Virus record (IMG/VR): IMGVR_UViG_3300035180_004110
Span: 1 to 40,264 of that record
Length of the DNA stretch: 40,264 nt
Direction: 5' to 3' (one strand)
Origin: a virus
The notes beneath the pieces are model-generated. The model was not told where the DNA came from. It was given only the letters and a program-made list of their open reading frames with translations, and ran no database searches. The position numbers were made by a program, and so were the translations under genes. This document shows positions 1 to 8,508 of the stretch, in pieces (the stretch's first letter is position 1; every line of letters starts with the position of its first letter).

Positions 1-216
1 ATGAGACATTGGGCCAGAAATCTACCCGCATTCGGAAGGTCAATATTGGTAGACAGTATCGAGAACCGATACGATGAGATAGCAAAAATCAACAAGCGAA
101 AAGAGCAATTGGAGATGGAGATTAAAGCCTTCGAATCTGAATTGTACTTAGAACAAATAAATCCTTATTGGCCTCAGGATGAAATAAAAGCCGCAAAAGA
201 AAAGGGCAATCAATAA
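1..216 (+). CDS. Small hypothetical protein, possibly 5'-truncated by the window edge
   Basis: The reading frame is open from the first base and ends with TAA at 214-216, giving 71 residues. The ATG at position 1 may be the real start or an internal methionine, because nothing upstream can be seen. Residues about 25-50 are rich in K, E, R and I with heptad-like spacing, so a short coiled coil is likely. I do not recognise a family. It is the first visible gene of the rightward early operon and is followed after 14 bases by the next gene, so it is probably co-transcribed. Confidence 0.55.
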   Translation: MRHWARNLPAFGRSILVDSIENRYDEIAKINKRKEQLEMEIKAFESELYLEQINPYWPQDEIKAAKEKGNQ

Positions 217-230
217 TCAAAACTATAACA

Positions 231-485
231 ATGACCAACAGAGAAATCGAACTCGCAAAACTACGTCGCGCTCATATCGAGGCACAGAATGCAGATCTAC
301 GTCGCGATAACGGTACCAGCCGTGCATTGATTGAAAAGAGCTACAACGATCACATGACTCTTTCCAAGCGTGAGAGGAATGCCATCCTCGCTAATGAGAA
401 TACGCTGATCAAGAATCAGGAAGAGTACAACAAACTCGGCGATCAGATCGCCAAGCATCAGAAGTCAATTACCTCACATTCATAA
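231..485 (+). CDS. Small helical hypothetical protein
   Basis: The product has 84 residues, is highly charged and predicted by eye to be almost entirely helical, with a run of E, K, R and N residues compatible with a coiled coil. There are no cysteines and no membrane segment. It lies 14 bases after the previous gene and 10 bases before the zinc-motif gene, which supports membership in the same early operon. No family is recognised and no function can be given. Confidence 0.6.
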   Translation: MTNREIELAKLRRAHIEAQNADLRRDNGTSRALIEKSYNDHMTLSKRERNAILANENTLIKNQEEYNKLGDQIAKHQKSITSHS

Positions 486-495
486 ACTGTACTCT

Positions 496-783
496 ATGCC
501 TAGCAACAGACTTGTCAAATGCACTACCTGCAAAGGAACCGGAGAAGATCCCGACTATCCTAAAGCACCATACAGCAAGCCGTGTACGGACTGCAATGGA
601 TCGGGCACGATAGAATCAGAAATTAATCTGACGGTCCATGTAGAGACACATCCACAGGATGAACACAGCTACTATCGGAGACACCGACATGATGTATATA
701 TAACCGTGACCACACAGGGGAGTTGCGCTGTGAAAGCGTGTCGTTCTTTTTCGGTGAGATCTATAGCGGACTGCTATGGTTAA
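496..783 (+). CDS. DnaJ-type (CXXCXGXG) zinc-binding small protein
   Basis: This 95-residue protein carries two CxxCxGxG motifs, at residues 9-16 (CTTCKGTG) and 30-37 (CTDCNGSG). They are the zinc-ligating half-pairs of the DnaJ central domain. In a single chain two such motifs can form one zinc site. No J domain is present, so this is not a chaperone of the usual kind. Phages often carry small proteins with this motif of unknown role. The C-terminal third (after about residue 60) has no recognisable match. The gene is 10 bases after its neighbour and is followed by a non-coding stretch with two hairpins before the ParB-like gene. Confidence 0.65.
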   Translation: MPSNRLVKCTTCKGTGEDPDYPKAPYSKPCTDCNGSGTIESEINLTVHVETHPQDEHSYYRRHRHDVYITVTTQGSCAVKACRSFSVRSIADCYG

Positions 784-825
784 GCCCAGAATCTTAACAC
801 TCATCCCTCCCCTGTTTGGTGACTA

Positions 826-880
826 GTTGCCCTGGTAAAGCAACAAGGTAAGTGGACCGCCTAAGCGTCCACACCTTTTA
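826..880 (+). other. Two tandem hairpins upstream of the ParB-like gene
   Basis: The 131-base gap between 783 and 915 holds two inverted repeats. GTTGC (826-830) pairs with GCAAC (840-844). GTGGAC plus GC (852-860, one bulged C) pairs with GCGTCCAC (865-872) around a CTAA loop. A weak T-run follows (876-879). This could be an attenuator or terminator after the first three small genes, or a structured leader of the ParB-like gene at 915. No clear TTTG/TAnnTTTG promoter was found in the gap. Confidence 0.4.
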
Positions 881-914
881 GATTTTCCTTTCATCACTAT
901 AAAAATCAAACGTC

Positions 915-2834
915 ATGCCTAAAAAGTCAAGCGACAAAAAACAAGGAGTTGAGCCACAGAGTGAGCTCAATGACCTGCTCAAAAAAACTAGCACTACCAG
1001 CAAAGATGTTGTAGCGCCTGTGATCAGTGAGCCGGTGCTATTAAGTACCGTAGAGCGTTTCAAGGATGGAGATCCACGAAACGAAGAGCAGCCGGAAACG
1101 GCTACCCGCTACGAAGAGCTCCAGCTGATCCATATCAAACTGTCTCCTACTAACCCGCGCAAAACCTACGACTCCAAAGACACGGAAGAGCTAGCTGAGT
1201 CTATCAAGTCTGAGGGAGTCATACAGCCCGTACTCGTGCGTCCCCATGGCAAGCCGGGTAAGTATCAACTCGTATTCGGTGAGCGCCGATACAAAGCCTC
1301 ACAGCTCGCAGGAAAGACAGCGATCCCCGCGCTGATCAGAGTACTCACCGACGAGCAGGTCCTGAATATGCAGATCACTGAGAACCTCCAGCGCAAAGAT
1401 GTACGGCCCATCGAAGAGGCTGTATCATACAAGCTGCTCATGGATATGAAGGGATGGACCGTCACGGAGCTGGCTCACCGTCTCGGCAAGACACCAATAT
1501 TCATAGCTGGCCGTCTCAAGCTGAATGATCTGATAGAAGAATATCAGAAGGCCATGTATGAAGAGCGCCTGACCATCGTCGATGCACTCAAGGTCTGCAA
1601 ACTCACATCTGATGATCAGCGTGACTTATATGTCACACAGGAGTTCGAAGAGGGATTTATCCAACTCTACCCTTATCACCTCAGCAGATACATGTACGAC
1701 CTCACCAATGCGCCCTTTGATATCACAGATGATACGCTACTGGCAGATATAGGAATCAAAGCATGTACTACATGCCAGTTCAATACTGCATGTGCCAATC
1801 TGCTATTTGCTGAAGATGACGGCAAAGCTCGGTGTACATATACCGGATGCTTTAAAAACAAGTCAAATGCTTGGTTTGATCGTGAACTCACCAAAGCAAA
1901 AGAGGATCCTGCTATCGTACTCGTTTCTAATACGTACTCATCCAAGATAGCTGATGAAATCATGAAGGATGGCAATAAAGTCTACAACCTGGATGAGTTT
2001 GAAGAAATAGAACACCCAGGTGAATTTGAGTCATATTCAGAGGAAGGAACTGAAGAATATGGAGAGGATCTACAGGAGTGGCAGGAAGACATTGATGAGC
2101 ATGCAAAAGAGATCCTGACAGCTACGAAAGCATTTGTCGTCGATGGTCAGGATGTCGGCAAATATATCTATGTAAAACTCGAATCTGAATCATCTGCTGC
2201 TAAAGGTAGCTCCGAAGAAGAGGTGAAAGCTAGTCAGATCAAAACTGAGATAGCCCGTATCGAGGACAAAGAGAAACGTCAGCAGGATCTCGACTGGATG
2301 AAAGTACTGCCTGATGCATACAAGTGGTTTGATGACTCCAAGACGCATAACAACAATCCTGTTAGCCTCACTATCATCGAACTGGCCGCGGTCATCACTA
2401 AGCTCAATAGCAGCCTCTATTCATGGGATATATCAAAGAGCCTGAAAGCGCCCGATTCGATCATGCACAATGATCTCAAATTCTATCACTGGCTCAAGAC
2501 AAAGCCGGAAGAATTCCTTCACAAAGCCCTCAACATGGTTTTGCGCTATGAGCTGATACAACTGATCAGACCGACAGCAGAGCACACACCGGTGAAGAAC
2601 TATGATGCAGCTGCGCTGATCGATCAGGCTAATGCATACTTCCCTGAGAAGACAAAGGAGCTGATCAAAGCCCTCGATGACAAGAAGGAGAAGCGTAACA
2701 AGAAACTCACTCCACGCCTCACCGAGCTGCGCGATGAGCTGAAACTACTCGAAGGTACCGGCCTCGATAAGGCGATCAAGAAGGCTGGTGGCAAAAAGGT
2801 GGTCAAAACTGTCACTGACAAATCTAATATATGA
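915..2834 (+). CDS. Large ParB-like DNA-binding protein with cysteine cluster
   Basis: The 639-residue product has a ParB/Spo0J N-terminal domain at about residues 70-165. It includes NPRK near 80, GERRYKAS at 122-129 and ENLQRKDVRPIEEA at about 156-169. A helix-turn-helix follows at about 180-205 (WTVTELAHRLGKT). A cysteine cluster lies at C284, C287, C293, C307 and C312 and probably binds zinc. The remaining 320 residues are charged and mostly helical. It is about twice the length of chromosomal ParB, and no ParA lies beside it. Such long ParB-like proteins with the CxxC cluster are, in my recollection, common in Bacteroidota phages and ICEs. The role is more likely in replication or regulation than classical partition. 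It overlaps the next gene by 4 bases (ATGA). Confidence 0.88.
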   Translation: MPKKSSDKKQGVEPQSELNDLLKKTSTTSKDVVAPVISEPVLLSTVERFKDGDPRNEEQPETATRYEELQLIHIKLSPTNPRKTYDSKDTEELAESIKSEGVIQPVLVRPHGKPGKYQLVFGERRYKASQLAGKTAIPALIRVLTDEQVLNMQITENLQRKDVRPIEEAVSYKLLMDMKGWTVTELAHRLGKTPIFIAGRLKLNDLIEEYQKAMYEERLTIVDALKVCKLTSDDQRDLYVTQEFEEGFIQLYPYHLSRYMYDLTNAPFDITDDTLLADIGIKACTTCQFNTACANLLFAEDDGKARCTYTGCFKNKSNAWFDRELTKAKEDPAIVLVSNTYSSKIADEIMKDGNKVYNLDEFEEIEHPGEFESYSEEGTEEYGEDLQEWQEDIDEHAKEILTATKAFVVDGQDVGKYIYVKLESESSAAKGSSEEEVKASQIKTEIARIEDKEKRQQDLDWMKVLPDAYKWFDDSKTHNNNPVSLTIIELAAVITKLNSSLYSWDISKSLKAPDSIMHNDLKFYHWLKTKPEEFLHKALNMVLRYELIQLIRPTAEHTPVKNYDAAALIDQANAYFPEKTKELIKALDDKKEKRNKKLTPRLTELRDELKLLEGTGLDKAIKKAGGKKVVKTVTDKSNI

Positions 2835-3373
2835 GCAGATATTTGGAATTAGCTAAAAAGCTTAAAACCCTGTCAGACCAAGCCAAAAGCGAAGGTGAGC
2901 GCAAAAATGCTTCAGCATTATTATCAAAAATAATGCTGAAGCATAACATAAGCATTGATCAGGTAAACGAAGATGAGAATCTACAGGAGTACGTTTTTGA
3001 TATCAAGGCTGCAAAGAATAGAAAGCTATTCGTACAGGTCTGCTGTGCACTGTTTGACAGGGATGTAATAATCTACACCTGTCATTCACCTAGAAAAATG
3101 CGTGTAGTCCTCAATATGGCGCAAAAGCTAGAGCTGGAAGTTTCCTTTGAAGTATATCTGCGCGCTCACAGTAAGCAACTAAAGCAAATGCAAAAGGATT
3201 TTTACCAAGCATTTCTTATTGCCAATCATCTCTTCCCTAAGACTCCCAATCCTACAGCTATAGGCAAAGAGACACCGCTGACGCTAGAGGAAAAGCAAGA
3301 GCTACGTCGGCAATTCTCAATGGCTAAAGGTTTGGAAAAAACAGTAGTCCATAAAAGCTTAACCACAGGATAG
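2831..3373 (+). CDS. DUF2786-like protein
   Basis: The product has 180 residues. The first 45 (LAKKLKTLSDQAKSEGERKN and on to the KHNISIDQV region) match the DUF2786 pattern: a helix of L/K residues, an alanine-rich helix, then a KHGLS-like turn. The rest resembles the second half of phage DUF2786 proteins, with a charged helix containing HSKQLKQMQKDF. The biochemical role of this family is unknown. The start ATG sits inside the stop of the ParB-like gene, implying translational coupling. The two proteins probably act in the same early process. Confidence 0.7.
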   Translation: MSRYLELAKKLKTLSDQAKSEGERKNASALLSKIMLKHNISIDQVNEDENLQEYVFDIKAAKNRKLFVQVCCALFDRDVIIYTCHSPRKMRVVLNMAQKLELEVSFEVYLRAHSKQLKQMQKDFYQAFLIANHLFPKTPNPTAIGKETPLTLEEKQELRRQFSMAKGLEKTVVHKSLTTG

Positions 3374-3405
3374 ATCCATTCAGTCACCATACCAAAGCAT
3401 CACCA

Positions 3406-3855
3406 ATGCAACCATTTCTCAAATACCTTCAGGAAAATCTCCCTCCGGAGAGCCAGTGGATTCTATTCACTGGCTTAAACTTCCATTCTGAGTTAAATAT
3501 CTATCGTGCTCTCCTGCAGCTGGAGGAGGATATCCTTCGCCCACTGCACAAAAAAAACGGCGCAGCGGATCCCACATACATCTTCATGATGTCGATCAAG
3601 GATATGCTGTACCAAGCTGCCGAGTCCATCGCAGTGATAGAGCATCTGAAATTGAAGTACCAATACGAGTACGAGCAATCAGAGTTCTTCAAAGATCGCT
3701 CAGCGAAACTTCAGCAGCTCCTTACGCGATTTGAACTACTTGAAGATATCCCGGATACCGAATATCTGCAGATGGTCATGACTAGACTGCGTAAGTCAGC
3801 CAGAGAGAATAGAACCCATTTTGAAAAACAAGTGAAGGAGGAGAAGAACAAATGA
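3406..3855 (+). CDS. Hypothetical protein upstream of the helicase
   Basis: The protein has 149 residues, is mostly helical and has no recognised motif. It ends in a lysine/glutamate-rich tail. Its stop overlaps the helicase start by 4 bases, so it is probably translated together with the helicase and may be a loader or accessory subunit; that is inference from position only. The 32-base gap before it contains no obvious promoter. Confidence 0.65.
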   Translation: MQPFLKYLQENLPPESQWILFTGLNFHSELNIYRALLQLEEDILRPLHKKNGAADPTYIFMMSIKDMLYQAAESIAVIEHLKLKYQYEYEQSEFFKDRSAKLQQLLTRFELLEDIPDTEYLQMVMTRLRKSARENRTHFEKQVKEEKNK

Positions 3856-5969
3856 GCTTAGACCTGGACGGAATTAATATATCAAAGCGCACGGAGAGCA
3901 CAGAGCTGATCCCGACAGACTTCATTGCCAATCTACCTGATGCATACGAAGAGTGCTATGAGGATCCTACTGCACTGGCTGACACAGTTACCCGCCTTTG
4001 TGATATGATATCACGAGAGATCAATCCATTCCGGAGACAGCTCCTGATTGATGCACTGGCAGATACTTTCAAGCGGAAAAAGGTCGATATCAAAAAGCAC
4101 GTCGACGCGCTGATCAGAGTGAGGGAGAAAGAAGCGAAGCAGGTCAGCAAAAAGGAAGAAGACTCCAACACTGACCTCGGAACTGTCTGGTACAAGGGTG
4201 ATAACTCTATTTGGATCCGCACTAAGACAGGATGGGATATCGTGGCCAGCAACTTCCATATCTACATCATGTACGTCGCGGAGGACGAAAATGAAAACCT
4301 GACCTGGGTACTACGACTGGAGCATGAGAGCGGGGAGAATATCTATCTGGAGGTGCTGCACGATGACTTCAACTCACCGTCCCGTTTGGCAAAGATAGTA
4401 GCGACTAAGCAGCTTGCACTTAAGATCGGCAACGCACACCTGCAGGAGCTACACGAATATTTATTTAATGAAACAACATTTATGAAAGCAATCAAAATCA
4501 CACGCTACGGCTATCATGAGGCCAGCGGCGCATTTATATTCAGCAATGGAGCTGTAGTACCCTGCGAACCCGGAGAGGATGGCAAAGCGTACAAGATCCT
4601 TCGCCCTGATGAGTTCGGCATGATCAAGACGGATACACATTCACTCTCCATGCCAAAGCTCAAAAAGAACTCCCGCGAGTCATTCACCATTACGGATTTC
4701 GATATCTCCTTTGATGACTGGTATCTGATCTTCTGCCGGACGCACCTGGTGCAGCATGCTTTCATCACAGTGTGCTGGAAGATCATGTCTTTATTCCGCG
4801 ATATCGCTTTGAAGCATCAGTCTATCAGTCCTATCCTTTTCCTAAAAGGCGGTGCCGGATCCGGCAAGTCCAGTATCGTGCGCTCCATGACCTGCCTCAA
4901 TGGCTATGCGCCAAAGGAGATCAACCTGAAAGGAAAGAATAGCGAACCCGGTATGATCAGGACCATGAGCGCCACGAGCAACGGCGTAATATGGGGTGAC
5001 GAGTTTGTCAATCAGCATCCCTTCGAGGGGATCATGCAGGCTGCCTATGACAATGCCGGTCAGGTCAAGGCCTCGGGATCCTCAGGGCTGGAGCTGGACA
5101 ATGTAGAGTTGAAATCTGCCCTGGCGCTGACCTCAAATTTCCAGCCTGAGAACCCGATCTTCTTTTCCCGCTGTATATACAATACTGTGCTCGATCAGAC
5201 CAAGACAGCGGATCAGAAGCTGAATTTTGATAAGCTCAAGGATCTGGAGGACAAAGGCCTTGCACAGGTCACTATCGAGATCATCCAGCACCGGCCACTG
5301 ATCGACAAACACTACGGTGAGTATTTCGGCACACTGTACAAAGCGCTCAAGTCTGATCCGACATTCAGAGGCGAGTCGGTACCGGAGCGTCTGTTTAGTA
5401 ATATGGCTCAGACGATGACAGCGGCCTTCATATTGGCACGAGCTGGCAAGATCCATATCACTGAGGCTGCCGACGCTAAAGGGATCTTAGCGGAGTTCGT
5501 AGAGCGCGGAGTAGGCTATATACAAAAGCAGTTCCGGATCCAGACCGAAAAGACCTCCCTGCATGAGTTCTTTGAGATCATCCAGATGTGCTATGAGAAG
5601 AGCGAGATCTTCGAGCTCGTACACTTCAAGCTCGAAGAGAATGACAGTATTGCTTTCAAGTTCGGTAGCCTCTATGCCATATTCAAACTCCGGTACCGCA
5701 ATATGTACTTCCGTGATGCACCGGATAAGGAATCTCTGAAAGACGAGATCTGTAAACTCATAGGTCAGGACGAAAGCATAGTATTCAGTGCACAGATCCG
5801 GTTCATGAGCGACTTTGATACCAATACCAATAGCAAGACAGTGCCGACTAAAGGATGCTTCAGGTGCAGCTATACGCTACTGGAAGAGAAGTTCGGCATA
5901 GACTTCAAATCAAGGAAAATCGATACCGGTATCAATGCATGGAAATCTAAGGAAGCAAGCAAAAATTAA
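3852..5969 (+). CDS. SF3/AAA-type phage replicative helicase (DUF927-like)
   Basis: The 705-residue protein has a Walker A motif GGAGSGKS at 333-340, a Walker B-like GVIWGDE at 378-384 and a sensor-1-like stretch ALALTSNF at 423-430. This arrangement fits superfamily-3/AAA+ helicases such as D5-type or DUF927 proteins of phages and mobile elements. The N-terminal 300 residues show no CHC2 zinc finger or Toprim motif, so a primase activity is not evident and may come from elsewhere. It probably unwinds the phage origin. An iteron-like repeat cluster with an A+T-rich tract begins within 35 bases of its stop codon, as expected for a replication gene next to its origin. Confidence 0.82.
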   Translation: MSLDLDGINISKRTESTELIPTDFIANLPDAYEECYEDPTALADTVTRLCDMISREINPFRRQLLIDALADTFKRKKVDIKKHVDALIRVREKEAKQVSKKEEDSNTDLGTVWYKGDNSIWIRTKTGWDIVASNFHIYIMYVAEDENENLTWVLRLEHESGENIYLEVLHDDFNSPSRLAKIVATKQLALKIGNAHLQELHEYLFNETTFMKAIKITRYGYHEASGAFIFSNGAVVPCEPGEDGKAYKILRPDEFGMIKTDTHSLSMPKLKKNSRESFTITDFDISFDDWYLIFCRTHLVQHAFITVCWKIMSLFRDIALKHQSISPILFLKGGAGSGKSSIVRSMTCLNGYAPKEINLKGKNSEPGMIRTMSATSNGVIWGDEFVNQHPFEGIMQAAYDNAGQVKASGSSGLELDNVELKSALALTSNFQPENPIFFSRCIYNTVLDQTKTADQKLNFDKLKDLEDKGLAQVTIEIIQHRPLIDKHYGEYFGTLYKALKSDPTFRGESVPERLFSNMAQTMTAAFILARAGKIHITEAADAKGILAEFVERGVGYIQKQFRIQTEKTSLHEFFEIIQMCYEKSEIFELVHFKLEENDSIAFKFGSLYAIFKLRYRNMYFRDAPDKESLKDEICKLIGQDESIVFSAQIRFMSDFDTNTNSKTVPTKGCFRCSYTLLEEKFGIDFKSRKIDTGINAWKSKEASKN

Positions 5970-5999
5970 AATCTATGGAATCTAAAGAGCCAAAAAGCT

Positions 6000-6191
6000 A
6001 CTACACCAACTACAGAGATCATAAAGCATTGAGTAGTAATAATATAATAAAAAATAAGTGTAGTAATCAGTGTAGTTAGAGTGTAGTAGTGTAGTAAGTG
6101 TAGTAGCTAGGATACATGCCAACTACACTAAAATGAATCTAAAGTATTGAAAACGTGATAATTAGCTAAGTGTAGTATCTGTATCCGATAC
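6000..6191. repeat. Iteron-like cluster of GTGTAGT repeats, candidate replication origin
   Basis: Eight exact copies of the 7-mer GTGTAGT occur in about 180 bases. On the + strand they lie at 6058, 6070, 6081, 6089, 6098 and 6170. On the - strand (ACTACAC) they lie at 6000 and 6122. Near copies lie at 6031 and 6184. Five consecutive copies are spaced 12, 11, 8 and 9 bases. An A+T-only tract (about 6037-6056) lies beside the array. The location directly after the helicase and downstream of a ParB-like gene suggests an origin or a binding array for one of these proteins. An operator array for the following operon is the alternative. A 34-codon frame starting at 5975 runs into the array and is probably not a gene. 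Confidence 0.6.
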
Positions 6192-6244
6192 ACTAGCCAT
6201 TTTTTCAGAGAAATATTTTTTCATCAACCCAATAAAATCAAAAC

Positions 6245-6775
6245 ATGTCACAAGAATTTTTATTTACAAAGAGAGACGTATCCTGCTATCGGTTCACAGA
6301 AAAGAGTGGCCTATGGGCTAACATCTATCTCGACCTATCCAGTGAGACATCCGGCAGATTAATAATAGCATCTGACTACGGCAGCTGGCAATATTACTGG
6401 CCGTCGACCGGACGCATCTTTAAGCAGTTCCTTATAGATCTATCGAAAGATCTTCCCTACATGATGGGGAAGTTGGAGCGCGCAGATTTTTACGATCATA
6501 GCAAATTCATACATGCGCTCATGAATAAGCTTGGAAATATCAGGATACAGCGCAAATCCCTGATCAGAGAAATTGAAGACCTGCAGCACGAAACTCCTCG
6601 TACTTCAAACGAAGCATATCTAATGCTCACCGCTGAGCGATATCCTGAGATATTGGATCTGATGAATGGTGAGTATGATATGATATCAGATGCAAATGGT
6701 CACTCTCAGCAGCTACAGAGATTTATTGCTGAGGTATGGCCGGTATTTACAGCCGAACTGCAGAAGGAACTCTAA
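6245..6775 (+). CDS. Conserved phage protein with DYGSWQYYW motif
   Basis: The product has 176 residues. The N-terminal part is predicted to be beta-rich and contains SDYGSWQYYWPST at about residues 43-55, followed by FLIDLSKDLPYMMGKL. I recognise this layout (SDYGxxxYxW then a 'F-L...YxxGKL' helix) from small conserved phage proteins of unknown function found in early regions of many temperate phages. The C-terminal half is helical and lacks motifs. It is the first gene after the repeat cluster and could be controlled from there. One base separates it from the next gene. Confidence 0.65.
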   Translation: MSQEFLFTKRDVSCYRFTEKSGLWANIYLDLSSETSGRLIIASDYGSWQYYWPSTGRIFKQFLIDLSKDLPYMMGKLERADFYDHSKFIHALMNKLGNIRIQRKSLIREIEDLQHETPRTSNEAYLMLTAERYPEILDLMNGEYDMISDANGHSQQLQRFIAEVWPVFTAELQKEL

Positions 6776-6776
6776 C

Positions 6777-6968
6777 ATGGCATCAGGTCCACAATACAAC
6801 TTCGAGTACTGGCTGAACGAGCTGGTAGAGTGCGGCAAAAAGATCGAGCCGGAGAAATACACTCGTGACTATGTGGCACACATGCGCCGTCAATGGCTGT
6901 GTGTGCCATTCACCAAGCTCCATAAGAAAGTACTGGAGCGCAGATCTGAACTTTTATCAATCAAATAA
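6777..6968 (+). CDS. Small hypothetical protein
   Basis: The product has 63 residues. The ATG at 6777, one base after the preceding stop, is preferred over an upstream in-frame ATG at 6690 that lies within the previous gene. The sequence is basic and helical (MRRQWLCVPFTKLHKKVLER). No family is recognised. The tight spacing on both sides shows it belongs to the early operon. Confidence 0.6.
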   Translation: MASGPQYNFEYWLNELVECGKKIEPEKYTRDYVAHMRRQWLCVPFTKLHKKVLERRSELLSIK

Positions 6969-6981
6969 TCAAAACAACAAA

Positions 6982-7419
6982 ATGAAAATTTATATCGCTA
7001 GCAGCTGGAAGAATCAGCACGGAGTCGAAATGCTTACCGCTCTCCTCAGGGCAAAAGGCCATGAAGTAGTTTCATGGGTCGAAAACAATTACGGAGAGGA
7101 TCACAACCATGTCACTAAGAAATTCGATTTCGAGACATGGGTAAACTCAGATGAAGCCAATCAGTCATTTGACTTTGATACCAGGGGCGCTACCGAATGT
7201 GATCTCCTGATCTACTACGGTCCGGCCGGAAAGGATGCATGTGCAGAGATGGGCGCTGCATACGGTGCCAAGGTGCCAATCATCGGACTGGCCGCCAAAG
7301 GTGAAGATATCGGCCTGATGAGAAAAATGGCTATCTGTTGGTTCTCTCGATACACTCACCTGATAGAGCAGATAGATCAGTTTGAGGGATGGAATTTAAA
7401 AGCATTTAAACGCGCATAA
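6982..7419 (+). CDS. Nucleoside 2-deoxyribosyltransferase-like protein
   Basis: The 145-residue protein begins MKIYIASSWKN, the first beta strand and loop typical of the nucleoside 2-deoxyribosyltransferase/DUF4406 fold. It continues with CDLLIYYGPAGKDACAEMGA and a KVPIIGL strand. Glu89 in AEMG is at the place of the catalytic nucleophile of this family. The fold would exchange or hydrolyse bases on deoxynucleosides or nucleotides, which fits phage nucleotide metabolism. Which base is used cannot be told. The ATG at 6982 is chosen because the family starts with this strand; an upstream in-frame ATG at 6865 overlaps the previous gene. The stop shares one base with the next start. Confidence 0.72.
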   Translation: MKIYIASSWKNQHGVEMLTALLRAKGHEVVSWVENNYGEDHNHVTKKFDFETWVNSDEANQSFDFDTRGATECDLLIYYGPAGKDACAEMGAAYGAKVPIIGLAAKGEDIGLMRKMAICWFSRYTHLIEQIDQFEGWNLKAFKRA

Positions 7420-7907
7420 TGACAACATCACACATAATATTTGTAAAAGGTGAAAACACTATCAAGTGTAATCATTGCGGCCTGAGTAAGAAACTTGCTG
7501 ATGGCTTCTTACCTATACAGGAATTTCTAAAACTCGGAGAAGAGTTTGCAGAGAAGCATAAAGAATGCAAAGAGGATGATCAGCTACAGGATCGAACCTG
7601 TCGCGTCTGCGGATGCACAGATGATGATTGCCGCCAGTGCATTAACAAAACCGGAGAGCCTTGCAGCTGGATTGAGAATGACCTGTGCAGTGCTTGCGAA
7701 ATAGAAGGCAAAATCATTACAGCACTGCAACGCCTGAGAGGTGTATTGCTCAGTACTCAGGCTGAGATAGACATCATGCGCTCTATAGATCTGCCGAAAC
7801 TTATAAGCAAAAAAGGTGTCAAGTTGCTTGCACAGGCCTCAGGACACATAGACAATGCAGATACAAAGGTATCTCATGCTATTGCTGAGTTTAACACTAA
7901 TTCTTGA
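7419..7907 (+). CDS. Zinc-finger phage protein with two cysteine clusters
   Basis: The product has 162 residues. A first putative zinc site is C17-x2-C20 with H47-x2-C50. A second, dense cluster spans C61, C64, C66, C71, C74, C82, C90 and C93 and includes the pattern CRVCGCTDDDC, then GEPCSWIENDLCSAC. I recognise this second pattern from many phage and mobile-element proteins, where its function is unsettled. The C-terminal third is helical. It overlaps the deoxyribosyltransferase-like gene by one base (TAATG), so the two are co-translated. Confidence 0.72.
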   Translation: MTTSHIIFVKGENTIKCNHCGLSKKLADGFLPIQEFLKLGEEFAEKHKECKEDDQLQDRTCRVCGCTDDDCRQCINKTGEPCSWIENDLCSACEIEGKIITALQRLRGVLLSTQAEIDIMRSIDLPKLISKKGVKLLAQASGHIDNADTKVSHAIAEFNTNS

Positions 7908-7909
7908 TC

Positions 7910-8188
7910 ATGCTAACAGCCGAGAAAATACAGGTCCTCGAAAAAGCGAAGGAGTACATCAATGATCACACCGGTATGTGCAAGATGATAGAGGTAGCTC
8001 TTCGCAATGACTTCCTGAAGCCGAAAGAAGATGTCTCTCGCCTCAGCAAGCAGGTACTCCGCGAGCTGTGGAAAGACTATCCATACACCGGTGCAAACTT
8101 CGATTCGTTTTGGTATGCCATCCCTGATAAGAAGAGCAGACTACAGCACTTCGATAAAACTATCACTCGTTTAAAATCTATACTCTAA
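7910..8188 (+). CDS. Small hypothetical protein
   Basis: The product has 92 residues, with ATG at 7910 preferred over a TTG two codons upstream. It is helical, with WKDYPYTGANFDSFWYAIP in the middle. No motif is recognised. The stop and the next start share one base (TAATG). Confidence 0.6.
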   Translation: MLTAEKIQVLEKAKEYINDHTGMCKMIEVALRNDFLKPKEDVSRLSKQVLRELWKDYPYTGANFDSFWYAIPDKKSRLQHFDKTITRLKSIL

Positions 8189-8508
8189 TGCTGCATGATA
8201 CCTACATCCGGATCTCCGGAAAGAAAAAACAACAGCGCAATCTCGTGATCACCGGTGTGATCAATCCTGATCGCGAAGAGTGCTCGTATGAATTCACCGA
8301 TATGGATACCGGTGAGGAATTCGATATCAGCCAGGCTAATCTCAGGGATTACGTGAAAGATACAATCCTGCGTCGCTTCGATACCAGCTACGTACGTCGC
8401 AAGTACGAGCGCCGCTATGTCGAAGAGGATCAGTACGAGCCTATCATCAAGCATCTGAAAGAATTCGGCCTATTCCCTTTTCACCTTTTAAAAAATAAAG
8501 CAGCATGA
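8188..8508 (+). CDS. Small charged hypothetical protein
   Basis: The product has 106 residues. It is strongly charged, with a basic centre (RRFDTSYVRRKYERRYVEE). The pattern suggests a beta-rich N-terminus followed by helices. No family is recognised. It overlaps the next gene by 4 bases (ATGA). The position in the early operon is the only clue to function. Confidence 0.6.
   Translation: MLHDTYIRISGKKKQQRNLVITGVINPDREECSYEFTDMDTGEEFDISQANLRDYVKDTILRRFDTSYVRRKYERRYVEEDQYEPIIKHLKEFGLFPFHLLKNKAA

Noticed and set aside
5975-6079. 34-residue frame in the iteron-like region
   Set aside because: It runs into the repeat array, has no family pattern and is too short to support.
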